Positions 1-11,388 of a DNA stretch of 64,000 nt are shown here, piece by piece. The stretch covers positions 868,001 through 932,000 of the forward strand of contig SAXG01000012.1 in the NCBI GenBank assembly GCA_012932865.1, written 5' to 3'. Every line of letters begins with the position of its first letter. Position 1 is the first letter of the stretch. Origin of the DNA: Amylostereum areolatum. Lineage: Eukaryota; Basidiomycota; Agaricomycetes; Russulales; Stereaceae. The position numbers and the translations under genes are program-made. Under the pieces are notes generated by a model. That model searched no databases, was not told the origin of the DNA, and worked only from the letters and a program-made list of their open reading frames with translations.

Positions 1-2315
1 TAGCCCTTCCTGGAATTTGGAAACTCGTGGCGGGGCCAAGCGTCTGTAATCGCGCCAAACTAGCCCCCTTGCACGGCGGGTGGCCTCTGTTGTCCCAGCG
101 CCTCGCGCCCGTTCATGATGCGGGCATAAGAAATTAGAACCCCGTCCAGTGGATTTCAGACGGTAAGCGCCAGAACATTAATGGCAATGATGCACTGAGC
201 GAATCTCCACCTTCCGCCGCCCCTCTTCCCAGGCCAAATGTGAGAAAGAGGATGGCGACCTACACGTCCACACCACGCGATACTCCAATGACAGATGAAA
301 AGAGGTACGCACATCACAAATTCAGGATGCAGCGCGAGCCGGCGAAAGTGAACCAACGTCACAAAGATGAGATCCTTCCTGTGCAAGTGTTCCGTCAAAC
401 CAACTAGGAAACCGTGGGTGGCGCCCGACAACGAACAGTTTGTAGCAACCTGAGCAGTAACAGACCGGTAGCGCTGCCGCTTGTTGGTCCGGACCTAGTC
501 GATGCTCCCGGAGCGTGGCAGTGGACCTTTGACTGTTGAGCGACATTTGTTGGACGATCAACAAAGAACATGTTCACCCACGGCTGTGTATCTATGTACA
601 CGGGTTGTTCATCTTGGCCTGGGACCAGTTATTGGAGTGCCGTCAGCAACCCCTTGATTTAACACGCCGCCTTCAAGGATCACGACTTCGGTCACGACTC
701 TGGTGGTTGATGGGTAGGTGAGTGTCATATTCATGTAGAAAAATGGAGGATGGTCGCCCTGACGAACCAGCAGTACGCGGAGGCGATGCGAAACGAGGCT
801 AACACCTCACTGACAGATCGACAACGTGAACGCATAAAGACCCCATGCTGTACCACGCACCCTAAAGGCCATGAGTAATCCCTGATGATTATTGAGCGGG
901 CAGAACGACCCTGAAAGCGTGAGGAGTATAGAACGGACTCGGGCGCTGGTACGGTTGCATCGGAGTGCTCCCCTCCTCCTCCAGCGTAACGTATGCATCG
1001 CTCCCAGGTTGTTCCAGTGGAGAATCTGCCCCGGGAATGGCGTATCTGAAACTTGCGATCCCATTTGCCGATCTTCACAGCAAGGCTGATATTATACAGT
1101 TGTACTTGTCGGAGGCCGACCCCAATCTGCGTCGCCCCGGTAGAGAATCAGATACGATAGCCGCCAACCCCAGGTGTACTTGCCAGTTGCCTTGCGTTGT
1201 GACTTATCCCATCGGACTGCGCCACTCAGGAAGTGCCGTGACCTCTAAATAGTTTGTATACCTGGAATGGGCACCATCATATATCTATGATGCGGTGGAA
1301 TGAGGTCTCATAGATGAGCTTCGGAGTCGAGGGGACTCACTTGAGTGAGGGCGCCCGATTTTGTCCAAAGCCGCTCTGAATCAAGGGAATCAGGGTAGGG
1401 GTGTGGGTCTTGTGTATCGTCAGGGAACGACTAAACACTTCGGACACCCGTTTGGTCCACTTGGATGTCTGAGGACGCGTCGGTATCAAGTCCGATTGGT
1501 GTGGCACATACCAACGATGGTCCGTCGCTGAGCACAGCGCAATAGGATTCCGAGCTTCGAAAGAAACGCAGAGGCGCGGTGAAGAGAAGATAAAACTAGA
1601 TCATGCTGAAACGTGTAAGTTCTGCCCAACGAAAACACAGTGGACAGCGGACATGTTCGTCCGTCTGCATGCACTAAGTACGTAGACCCAAAAACGAGTC
1701 AGCACACCTCAACGAGCGTCAAGTCACACGTCAACGCACTAAGGAGTAGGGCATCACCGAGCTATGTTTTACTCGATTGGACATTTGTAGAAACCACTCG
1801 AACTGCATCAAATTATGCAAAATCAAAGGTACAAACAATTTTATCCAAGCAACATAGCAAGCAAAAAGAAAGTGACGAGGTGAAGAATGTGGTAACTTAT
1901 AAGAAAATGCGGGTGTGAAGGGTAATAAAAGGGGTAAAGGTTTAAATTAGAAAGTGAACCCGGATAAATAACGTAGAAAAAGGTAGGAATGAATGAAGAA
2001 TGACATACTGTACAAGGCATAAACGACCCCCGCACGAACAAGCACCAGAACATAACTGCATCGACGAGTGTAAGGCAAGTGGCAGGAACCGCACATCTGC
2101 CGCCCAGGAAAGCGCGAAGGGGAACACACGCAGCACGATCAACCCACGGTAGAGGACGATGACCGCTGTCGCCGAGGACAGCATGCCATCGACCTTGACG
2201 GGGTGGCCCGACGCGAGGCGGAGCGGTCTGAACTAGTGGGGTGTAAGCGAGAGCCAAGATAAAGGGGAGAGAGAACACGAACAAGCCAAAGAAAGCGCCA
2301 AGCTTGATTTGCAAT
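1..2315. other. Region without a recognisable gene
   Basis: No reading frame here carries a recognisable domain, and the possible frames are short, with composition typical of chance. The last few hundred bases lie just downstream of the transcription factor gene on the minus strand and become AT-rich (about 1,800-2,000), which fits its 3' untranslated and flanking sequence. No tRNA, tandem repeat or transposon end was seen. Confidence 0.5.
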
Positions 2316-3403
2316 TTAGGTCGGGCAGTTGCACGATTTCTCCTGTCCCACCCAACCCTTCCCACAGCTCTCGCACCACGCACGTGAACCACGCTGAACA
2401 CCGACCGGTTGAACCGGGAGGGAAGCGGCTTGTGCGGGAGGAGACGTAGACGAGGTGGGACCCTGGTCATGGTGGATCGCTGCGCGGTGCCGCTGCAGAT
2501 CGTGCTTGCGTGAGAAGGAACGGTTGCAGCTACGGTGGGGGCAGACGTAGGGCTTGCTTCGGTTGGGGTTGTGCGTCTCCATGTGAGTTTTGAGATTGAA
2601 AGCACGAGCGAACGCTGGCGAGAGAGGCGTCAGACGGCAATGGTTGGAAAGAGCGAAGGGGACTGACCTCGCGGGCAGTTAGGGCACTGGTGCTTACGCC
2701 TGGAATCGATGGGTCCAAGGTCTCCGCCATCCTCGACGGAGAGGATGGCCGGGACATGAGGTACCGTGGGAAGCTTGGTCGGGACCCTATCCGGTGACAT
2801 GTTGGAAGCGGCGCCCGAGATCCTGGGGACGTGGCGAGGGAGGGCGGGTTGGTACTCTGAGCGGGCCCTCTGAAGCTGGCGTGCGCGAGGGGAGTCCGGG
2901 GGAGAGGGTGGGAGGGCGCCAAAGGAAGTGGGATCATGAACGTGTCTAGCGCCCGGATAGGCGCGGGGGGGAAGACCCTCTGCGACGCCATAATCTGAAC
3001 CGATGCGGACGTTGCTGAATTCCATGTCGAGGAGGGGGAAAGCTCCGTAGCTGCTTGAGGAGTAAGGGGGAGAGAGGGGGAGAGCGTTGTTGTAGAAGGA
3101 TGAAGCAGTGACGGAGGACACGGTCTGGGTGTCGTAGGAGTCAGAAGAGGCGGTGAAAACGGAGGGGGTGTGGTAGAGGGCGGGGGTGTCCCGGATGTTC
3201 GAAAAAATGTCGTGGTTGAAGGAGAAGACCTGAACGGGGTCGTCTACGGCAGCGAGACTGGCGTCGAGGTCAAAGTCGAAAGACTCTGGGGGCGGAGCGA
3301 CGACGTCGGAGGGGGTGTACTCGAAGAAGGAGAAGTCGTTATTAGCCTTGTTAGCAGTCGTGGTGGAATCGTCAAAAGGGTAGAAGAAAGAAGAGCTAGA
3401 CAT
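2316..3403 (-). CDS. C2H2 zinc-finger transcription factor
   Basis: Two exons (2668-3403 and 2316-2614) flank a 53-bp GT-AG intron, giving about 344 residues. The N-terminal ~240 residues are Ser/Pro/Tyr/Asp-rich and look disordered, as in a fungal activation region. The intron falls inside the first zinc finger: CPNC at the exon 1 end joins AFARAFNLKTHMETH to make CX2C-X12-HX3H. A second finger follows at once (CPHRSC...HDLQRHRAAIH, CX4C-X12-HX4H). A last Cys cluster (CESCGKGW...CNC) sits near the C-terminus. Two fingers plus a degenerate third resemble calcineurin-responsive Crz1/Prz1-type factors, but that subfamily is only a guess. The role is inferred as nuclear DNA binding. The start is the first ATG of the long frame. 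Confidence 0.8.
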
Positions 3404-4181
3404 ATCGGAAGGCGACGAAGGAGTTTTGAGGGATTTGCTTATATACGCTCAGCTCAGGTCGTTGTCGTCCGGTCCTACTCCAAAACCGCGACGACAGCCC
3501 CTCCCCATCTTTCCCACGGCTTCCCATCATCCGCCACCCGCGCCACCTCCCATTCCCCTCCCTATCCTCAAAACCTCCTCCCGTTGGCAGGGTCCTGTTG
3601 ATAAAGCCCGCACCGCATTCCCAGATCTCGATCCAAATTGTCTTTTATTCCCCCATCAACGTGCTCCGCTCGGTGTAAGACATGTCCTCTTATCGATTCC
3701 ACGATCTCCCCCATCCTCTTTCGCATGTCATGCACCCCATCATCCGTCACAGCAGACAGCATTCCCTGATATGCGAGAAGAGGAACCGCACCCGCACATA
3801 TTCTTTTCGTCAACCGGCGACACACGTCGTGCAGGAGACAGATCTGATTGTTTGTTCAACCGCGCTGTGGCCTCACAATCTCGAGCTCGGTATTCCTCCG
3901 TATTGTCATCCAAGTCCTCTCTCCACGGCCTATCGAGTCCACGTACGCACAGGTTCGCGGTCGTAAATATATCTCCACCGGTTATAAATAAATGCTTTCA
4001 GCTTGGGACCGAGATCCCGCACTCGCATTCCAAGCAAATATCGTCCTGTCTGCACCCCTCCGGCGGATCCATGCAGAGGACTTGATCCGCGAGTGTATGC
4101 TGATGGCGGCGCTTGGTAAAACCCCCCTGTCCTAACGCCTCGGGCGGTGGCCACGTCGAACCAGCAGTCGTTCCTCAGGAC
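3404..4181. other. Intergenic region, transcription factor promoter and transposon left flank
   Basis: A TATA-like box (TATATAAG on the minus strand, 3438-3445) lies 35 bases upstream of the transcription factor ATG. The rest is C/T-rich with no recognised coding domain. On the minus strand a frame is open from the transposon edge down to 3930 and is in phase with a frame on the far side of the transposon (see findings), so part of this stretch may be the 3' portion of an interrupted host gene. Confidence 0.45.
3438..3445 (-). promoter_or_regulatory. TATA-like box of the zinc-finger gene
   Basis: The sequence TATATAAG reads toward the transcription factor gene and lies 35 bases upstream of its ATG. 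It would imply a very short 5' leader. This is called from the motif alone. Confidence 0.35.
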
Positions 4182-4194
4182 CACTAGGAGGGTA
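4182..4194 (+). repeat. Left terminal inverted repeat of the CACTA element
   Basis: CACTAGGAGGGTA begins immediately after a GAC target-site copy at 4179-4181. It pairs imperfectly with the right end at 11373-11385. Subterminal copies of a TTTCACC-type motif continue to about 4,480. Confidence 0.6.
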
Positions 4195-4970
4195 CCGTGG
4201 GGTGATTTTCACCGCCCTAATCAGCCTTATTCACGATCATATTCAGTTTGTAGACGACTCACTTTCAGCCCAGTGTGATGAATATCAGTCTTTCCCGGTC
4301 TGATTTCAATGAGTGAAAAGCACTGGAAAAAAGTACCATTTCACCGCTTTTTTCCCGGGATTTTACACTTTGAAAAGAACAACATTTTGAGGTGAAACTT
4401 CACGCCTGTTTTTCAGTCAGCTACTCCGCCTATTTTTCACGTTGGAGGTGAGATGCTACTTTTCACGTCCGGCACGAAGTGCGGATTTACACCTCTGGCA
4501 TGAAGTGCATATTTCCATGCTGATGTTATGTGCTGATGTTCAGCCTTCAAAGGGGCTTTGATTTCGGTGCTGGTAGGTATGAAAACAACCGGATCCTACA
4601 GCCTGAAAATACCCTCCGTTCATGTTGCTGATTTTGCAGCTTACGCATCGAGATGAGATTCAGCAAATGATCAGACGGTGGTTTCGATATCGCGCACAAC
4701 ACGTGCGAAATATATTAGATAGCTACGTAACAAGTAAGGGGTTATCAGAAGGAAGCCAAAGCGAGTGGATGCAACGCGCGTCGGCACCACCACCGCACAC
4801 CACGAAGCGACGAGAAAAGACAGAAGAGACGGCTCAATGGCCGACAAGAATTAATATGTACGTTATGAATTGGACTGGGTATTGGCCACAGGGGTGCTAA
4901 ATGGGAAGCACTCATCAGGATATAGAAAGCTCGAGGCAACTCGAAGACGAACCTTAGAAACATCTTCACT

Positions 4971-5903
4971 TCAAGCATCAGGACTCAAGCTCTTATCGCG
5001 CGTGGGCTGGTCCTCAAGACGAGCGCGCTTCGTCGCCGCTATCTGACCTAGACGTTGTAACCCTGCACTGGGGCCTGTACCCGAACCTGAATGGCCATCT
5101 AACTCCTCGTCTTGATCACCATCGTGGTCGTCGGTGCGCTTCCTCTTCCATGAATTGTTCCTCAAGTACTGACGGATGAAGGCCCGGGTAGCCCAGTCAT
5201 TCTCAAAGCGAGCGGCGGCAGGGTATTCCTGGCGGATCTAGACACTAGGAGGTCAGTACATCCGGAGGATAAAGCAAAGGTGAGTCACTCGCCGACTTGC
5301 AAACGCGAGTGACTTGCTCGGAGTGCTTGAGCTCACTATAGGTCTTTGATAGATCCATTCCCGCACGGTTCATGTTGAAGCGTGTCATGCGCTAGGCTAT
5401 TGTGAGTGAACAGGGAATGTCAGTGAGGAATGAAACTCACCCGCATGCTTCGATAGTACTCGCTGCCATCCTCGACGTCATCCATGTCATTGAGGAAGGT
5501 TCGAATGTCGGACATATAGAACGCCGGCTCGTGAGAGCCCTTGACAGCCTTGGGGCATGCGATAAGGCCGTTGCTATTGAGAGGCGTTGGGTTGGAGATC
5601 TTCGCAGTCTCAATGTCCGCAGTGAGCTGCACATTGAGGCTAGTAACATGGTCGACCTGTTTCTGCTGGTCCTCCAAGCGTTCTGAAGGTGAAACATATC
5701 CCGTATGTCATCAGCGTGTCGTCTAACGGATACAAGTTCAATACAGAAACCTGCAACTCACGTTCATACTCGCGAAGCTTTGCCTCGAGGTCCCTTTTGG
5801 TAAGTACCTTGTTCGACGGTGCCTTGTTGCGCTGAGCTGGAGCCGTTGCAGGAGTCGGAGGCGTAGCCTGAGCAAGAGCAGGAGTGGTGACCGTGCTTGC
5901 CAT
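4971..5903 (-). CDS. Coiled-coil companion protein of the CACTA element
   Basis: Four exons (5762-5903, 5441-5682, 5293-5391, 4971-5237) give about 249 residues. The N-terminus is Ala/Pro/Thr-rich. Residues ~38-75 form a charged coiled coil (LREYEQRLEDQQ...). The C-terminal part carries YPAAARFENDWATRAF followed by IRQYLRNNSWKRKR, then a basic and acidic tail. The 'F-x-N-x-W...+QYL+N' signature recurs in a family of small Agaricomycete proteins of unknown function. The third intron would need a GC donor (TCG/GCGAGT) or a less likely alternative, so that junction is uncertain. Its position inside the element, divergent from the transposase, suggests an accessory or DNA-binding role like TnpA of plant CACTA elements; that is inference only. 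Confidence 0.6.
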
Positions 5904-6273
5904 TGGAAGAAGTAGAGAATGTGTCGGAGTGGTGTGATTGAGACGGGGATGGAGTGGTGAATTGTGCAGTGTTGGCTCGACTATTTATATTCCAAGTCTG
6001 TCCCCAACGGGGGGGGCTGCGAGTGCCCGTCCTCAGCAACGAATTTGAAACAGAAGGTACGTCCACCGTGTCAAACATGCTCCTTTTCGCCATCTCCAGG
6101 CCATTCATAATTGTATTTTGCGGTTTCTATGGAACATACAGCGTACAATCGCACTCGTAATCTTCAGCACCAAACTCCGAGAGATACTCAAGTTTCAACC
6201 GATTGCGACTTTGTCGACTTTGTATTTTTCTTCCATCACATCCAAAATCCAGCCCACTTTTGTCACCAACACT

Positions 6274-9200
6274 ATGCCTCCGAAACAAGACCGTCAGAGC
6301 GACTTTGTCCTTTGTGGACATTGCGGCAAGAAGGTTCATCGGAAGACCGAAAGAGAGCACCTAGCGCTTCTCGCTCACTCGGAGATGGGTCACCAAGTGG
6401 TCAACGAGCTCACCAGCCTAGAGAAAGGCCATCTAAGGAAGCGGGCTCGGACTGGTGCGTATCCATTCGGCAGTATGCACCTGAGATGAGACTCATTTAA
6501 ACCATGTCTTCAGATAAATTTCCCGGTTTGCAATCTACCGCTATGAACACTGGCTTGGAGACGGGAGATCCTGCGCTTGGTGTGTTTCCCTTCAGCCTTC
6601 AGCATCTACAAAGCATCTAACCCTCCTATACAGCCGTGTTAGGACCAACCGGTGTCGCAAGTACCGACAGTGCAGAAGATTGTAGTATGATGGATATGCT
6701 GACCGACGGTACGTCCTCAAGCTTGTACGAGATGTACGGAGCTGATTGTTTGGTCGCTTTTAGATGGGCCAATTCCTGGCAGTGACCACGCCGATGCCGT
6801 TGAGACAGAACTTCAGGATCAGAGCTTCCATGCTCTTTGGATGGAAGATGGCGAGGACGATGAAGATGATATACTGTTGGCCTGGGACCATGATGCCACA
6901 GTGGACTCAGACCACGAACTCGACGACACATTTGGTGCATTCGATCCTGATGATCCATTGCTCTTGCTGGCAGAGGATGACAATTTCCTGAGGCGTACAC
7001 AGCTGGATGGTACGCAATATCCATTCCGATATCAACGATCGCACGTCTAAGTTTGTGTTTACTTAGTAAATGACCTCAGTCAGTTAGACCGTGCAGTTCT
7101 ACGACAGTATTCCTTCAAGTTGAAACACCACATTACAGACACTGCCTACATGGACCTCCCGTTCGCATTTCCTGGAGCAGGTGTTACATCTCCCGACGAG
7201 GCGCAGACTCGGCTCGCATCTCTTGCAGGCTTCAAATCCAAACTGTACGACTGCTGCCCACAATCATGTGTCTGCTATACCGGATCCCTTGTGAACCTCA
7301 CTGCTTGCCCTCACTGCAAAACCGATCGATACACATCCAATGGACGCGCAAAGAAACATTTTACTTATATCCCTCTCATCCCTCGCCTTCTCGCATTTTC
7401 TGGCAGTGAATCCATGGCCGAGAAAATGCAATACCGTGCCAACCATGAGTGTGTCCCTCAGGAAGTTTCAGACGTCTTCGACGGCCATCGTTACCGTGCA
7501 CTACGAGGCAAGCAGGTTGTCATCGGCGGAACGGAGCTACCTCATCGGTTTTTTGGGGATGGTCGGGATATCGCTCTGGGAGCGTCAACGGACGGGTTCG
7601 CTCCTTTTCGTCGGCGCAAGACTACTTGCTGGCCTATCATCCTCTTCAATTACAATCTGCCTCCCGAAATCCGATTCCTCATCGAAAACATCATTACCAT
7701 CGGCATCGTTCCAGGACCAAAAAAGCCTGTTGACATGGACTCGTTCCTTTTCCCCCTCGTTGCCGAACTTCTCGAACTGGCCAAGGGTGTTAAGGCATGG
7801 GATGCTCTCCGAAAGGAGTCCTTTATGCTTCGGGCATACCTTATCCTTGTTTTTGGCGATATCCCAGCCATCTCGCTCTTGATGCGGATGAAAGGCCACA
7901 ATGGTCTGTCTCCCTGCCGTATATGCAAGATTACAGGTGTACGCGTCCCCGACACGCGTTCCACTGCCCATTATGTCCCTCTTAATCGTGCCAACCACCC
8001 CACGGTCATTGCCAGTGAAGACCCCAACGTAGTCGCCGTTTACGACCCCGCAAATCTCCCTCGCCGAACACACGTTGAGATGATGGAGCAAGCGGTCGCA
8101 GTTCAATCAGCCACCACTTTAACGGAGAATGCTCGACTAGCAAAGCTTTATGGCATCAAAGGTGTCCCCATCCTCTCACAACTTCCGTCTCTCTCTTTAT
8201 CCAAGTCGTTTCCATACGACTTTATGCACCTCATATGGGAGAACACGATCAAAAACCTTATTCTCCTCTGGACAGGCGATTTCAAGGATCTCGACGAGGG
8301 TTCTGGGGCGTACATCATTCAGTCATCTGTATGGGACGCTATCGGATCCGCAACGTCGGCGTCAGGTTCTACTATACCTGGATGCTATGGAGCGCGACCT
8401 CCCAATTTCGTTGCGGACAAGACTGCGACCACGGCGGACACCTGGTCCTTCTGGACGCTCTACCTTGGTCCCGTTCTCCTTGAGCGGAAATTCCGGGATC
8501 CAAAATATTACGATCACTTTATAGCCCTCGTCAAGCTTCTCCACACATGTCTCCAATTTACCATCACATACGACGAAATTGACCAACTCCGGCAAGGGTT
8601 CATTGATTGGGTCAAACACTTCGAAGAGTGAGCGTATAGTTCAGTGCTGCATCGAAGTTCTGCTCACATCGTCTACGTTACACAGGTTATATTACCAGTA
8701 TAATCCTACTCGCCTATCTACGTGCCCGCTCACTATCCATGCCCTCCTCCATATCGCCGATTCTGTTCTCGCTTGTGGGCCGGTATGGGCGTACTGGGCA
8801 TTTCCCATGGAACGGTACTGTGGCCTCATTCGCCCCGCTATCAAGAGTCGTAAAAGACCCGATGCCTCCCTGGATCGCTATGTCGTCGAGTGCGCACAGC
8901 TGTTCCAGGTCATGCTTGTTTATGGTCTGGAAGATGGCGATGTTCTTCGCCTCCATCCACGCCCGGAAAGCACCCTGCCCGCACAGTCCTTGACTGCACC
9001 TAATTGTAAGAATAGCATCATCCATGCTACAGTGCATCAGCTCACTTCTTCGTGGTGGCCACTAGATCCTACATATGCCCTACTTCCTGTCATCCGCCCT
9101 GTACTAGTACTCGACGCAACGACCCTCACTCGTCTATCCAAGACCCTCGCTACGCGGTACAATGTGCCTTCCGCCAACTTTTCCACCCTCAAGAATCTTG

Positions 9201-9740
9201 TCAAGAATGCATCAATACAGGAGTACGCCCGGGTTCGCATCAACGACGGTGACACTATCTCTGCGGCGCATTTGTACTCAGCTAGGGATGACCGTCGAGA
9301 CATGACATATATACGCGTGCGTTTGCTCCCATCATGCGTACGTCTCCATGTTACTCATGTATTTCTCCACCCAGTATCAAGTATTGGTCGACGTACATGC
9401 CCGCCACCGCAATCACACTCCTCAGTATGAAAATGTCACCTTTTACGGCCGCCTACAACACCTCTACGCTATCCACGTTCCAACATCACCTCTCATTGGC
9501 TCCACAGAGCCCGAAGCTATCCTCCTAGCTGGAATTAGGCGGTGCGTCGATGCAGAGAAAAACGGACACCCAGACCCAGGCATCGACATCCACTACTACA
9601 AAGATGAGGCGGAAACGGAACAGTTTTTCGACCTTACCTGTGTGGAATGTCTGGTTGGACGGGTACCACTCCCAGGTTCACGATGGGCAATCATTGACCG
9701 TAGCGGCGCCCTATCACGGGCTGTTTATGTTCCCGACTGA
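6274..9740 (+). CDS. Tnp2-family CACTA transposase
   Basis: Seven exons (6274-6454, 6514-6579, 6634-6708, 6764-7009, 7067-8627, 8686-9316, 9375-9740) join in phase to about 1,041 residues. The start, MPPKQDRQSDF, leads into a CGHCGKKVHRKTEREHLALL zinc-knuckle-like segment. An acidic linker (EDGEDDEDD) follows. Next comes the Tnp2 (Transposase_21) core: YDCCPQSCVCYTG and CPHCKTDR cysteine motifs, then STDGFAPFRRRKTTCWPI, NYNLPPEIRF and GHNGLSPCRICK. The C-terminal half holds CPLTIHALLHIAD and GPVWAYWAFPMERYCG, also standard for the family. No stop or frameshift interrupts it, so the element may be autonomous. It would catalyse cut-and-paste transposition at the CACTA ends. A few further residues beyond the stop at 9740 cannot be excluded. 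Confidence 0.88.
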
Positions 9741-11385
9741 GCTCCACCGAGGTGAGCAGGCCTACTAGGTTCATTCATGGTCTATGATAACTGACAAACA
9801 CAGAATCCCGTCTACCAAACGATCCCCGGACCCCATCCCGCTGCACAGTAATCTACGACGGGATCCCGTCGTCCTGTTGGATTTTTGGTACAGGCCCGGT
9901 ACGGATTCATGCTGGTCAAACTACATGCGCCGCATTCGTCGTCCCCAGGTCAGTAGCTCCCCGTTCCGTGAAATCGAAGTCTGATTTATATTTTTGCCCA
10001 ATAGCAAGCATGTATATAATTATGAATCCCAAGTTTCAAAGGGTTTGGCCGTCATCTTTCGACCTTTGAAATCGAAACTCGGTCGGCGCTTATCCGACCG
10101 GCGGTGACGCGTCGCGGCGTCCTCGCCGCGAAGGGCTCCTCGCGCCACCGTCTTTTCATCTCCGCGTTCATGCTTGCCTCAGATTTTTCGCCGTCAAACC
10201 CCACCTTCTTCGACTCCTCAATGCCCTCCTCGCCACCATCCCGTACTTCTTTCCCGCCAGGGCCGCCACCCGCTGCCTACACCCTCCCCCTCCCCATCAA
10301 CACTGCCACCTTTGTCTTCGCCCAGCACCCCCACACCCTCTCGCTTGACTTCAACCATGCGGCCTGTGACCTCCCACGCCTCCTCCATCTCACCCCCGAC
10401 CCCTCCCGACACTGCTCCTGGCTACGACGTCGAGATCGTCGACAACAAGCCCCACCGTTACTCTCGTTACGACACAGGCGACAAGATCCGACGATCAAGT
10501 CACACCTCGCTCGACGCCGCTTACGCACAGGACTCAAGGTCGTACGGACTCAAGGTCGTACGGGTACGAGCATGGCGATTGAATCGGTTCATCCCATCTA
10601 TCCCAGTATTCTCATCACGGTTGCGGAACACGGTGCCAAACCCTTTTCGAAGTTCGCGTGCACATGTCAAAATATCGAAGCACGCCCACGGACTTAGGAC
10701 AAGATTGACGACGCCATCTTTGGCATTTCGAAGTGGAAGAGGATTGAACGAGGGTGTCATGCTACATGGTGGTGAGTAGTATGTGCTCGAGAAGGGAAAT
10801 GTCACTAACCGCGTTCCTCAGCCTATCTTTCCTGTGCATGCGTGTCGTCCCACTGGATGGCAGACACGATGGGTTTGGCGGAACAACACCGTACTTTCTA
10901 CCCACGGCCGAGTCCCTCGCAATCGACGGACTGTATCCTATGGTACTCTCTCCTCGCTCGCTCACACTGTTCCCACTCCATCCTTGCTCCTCGCGCACAG
11001 AACAGGCTACGAGCTGTCAGTATATGCAGTACATACACGTCGTCTCAGGGACCATAGCAGCGGTAGGAAAGGAGAGTATACACCCAATCACCCGAGGCCC
11101 TGCTTTCTGTATATCACACATCCATTCTACAATGAAAACCACCTTATTTTGCCATGTTGAACACAAAATTTCCGTGTTGTTGTTTTTCAGTACATTTTCA
11201 CCTAGTTTTCAGCGTGCAAGTGGACATGATTTCGGTGGGTGATATACACCGCTCTAAGAGCTCGAAGCAAACACGGTAGATTTCAGTCCAAATCACCTCC
11301 TTCGCGATATCACCTTGTAAATCACCGCTTTTCTGCTTTTCACCGGAAAACACGGTGGAAAACAGGATGACTTGTCCTTATAGTG
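9741..11385. other. Right-hand interior of the CACTA element, unassigned
   Basis: No recognised domain. 10,080-10,140 holds GC-rich inverted repeats (GTCGGCG/CCGAC, CGCGGCG/CGCCGCG). A C-rich stretch at 10,190-10,420 gives only Pro/Ser/Thr-rich chance frames. A 16-bp direct repeat (GGACTCAAGGTCGTAC) occurs head to tail at 10530-10545 and 10546-10561. From ~11,140 the sequence turns AT-rich with many TTTTCACC/ATCACC motifs leading to the right terminus. It could be a captured host fragment, but I cannot name one. Confidence 0.4.
11373..11385 (-). repeat. Right terminal inverted repeat of the CACTA element
   Basis: Read on the minus strand this is CACTATAAGGACA, the imperfect mate of the left end. 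It is followed outward by the second GAC target copy at 11386-11388. Confidence 0.6.
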
Positions 11386-11388
11386 GAC

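Larger units (their letters stand above)
4182..11385 (+). mobile_element. CACTA (En/Spm-type) DNA transposon, apparently complete
   Basis: The left end reads CACTAGGAGGGTA (4182-4194). The reverse complement of the right end reads CACTATAAGGACA (11373-11385); 9 of 13 bases match, including CACTA. A GAC trinucleotide flanks both ends (4179-4181 and 11386-11388), matching the 3-bp target duplication usual for CACTA elements. Both subterminal regions are dense in TTTCACC/GGTGAAA motifs, for example the palindrome GGTGATTTTCACC at 4201-4213 and several TTTCACCG/ATCACC copies at 11,180-11,345. Between the ends lie a full-length Tnp2-family transposase (+) and a divergent coiled-coil companion gene (-). 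The length is 7,204 bp. The terminal repeats are short and imperfect, so the exact ends are inferred, but the ends, the duplication and the transposase agree. Confidence 0.7.

Noticed and set aside
965..1252. Short plus-strand frame in the left region
   Set aside because: No domain, no plausible splice partners and composition typical of chance frames.
1841..2605. Long minus-strand frame (about 254 codons) overlapping the zinc-finger exon 2
   Set aside because: It reads the zinc-finger exon in another frame and then runs into an AT-rich hydrophobic tail; the C2H2 frame explains the sequence better.
5316..5345. CTCACTATAGG inside the companion gene as an alternative CACTA end
   Set aside because: It lies within a coding exon, has no matching right end and no flanking duplication.
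10104..10779. Two overlapping plus-strand frames of ~200 codons within the CACTA element
   Set aside because: Both are driven by a C-rich low-complexity tract with no recognised domain; no support for a gene.
10762..11242. Overlapping frames near the right side of the CACTA element
   Set aside because: They run on both strands through the same bases and show no family motif.
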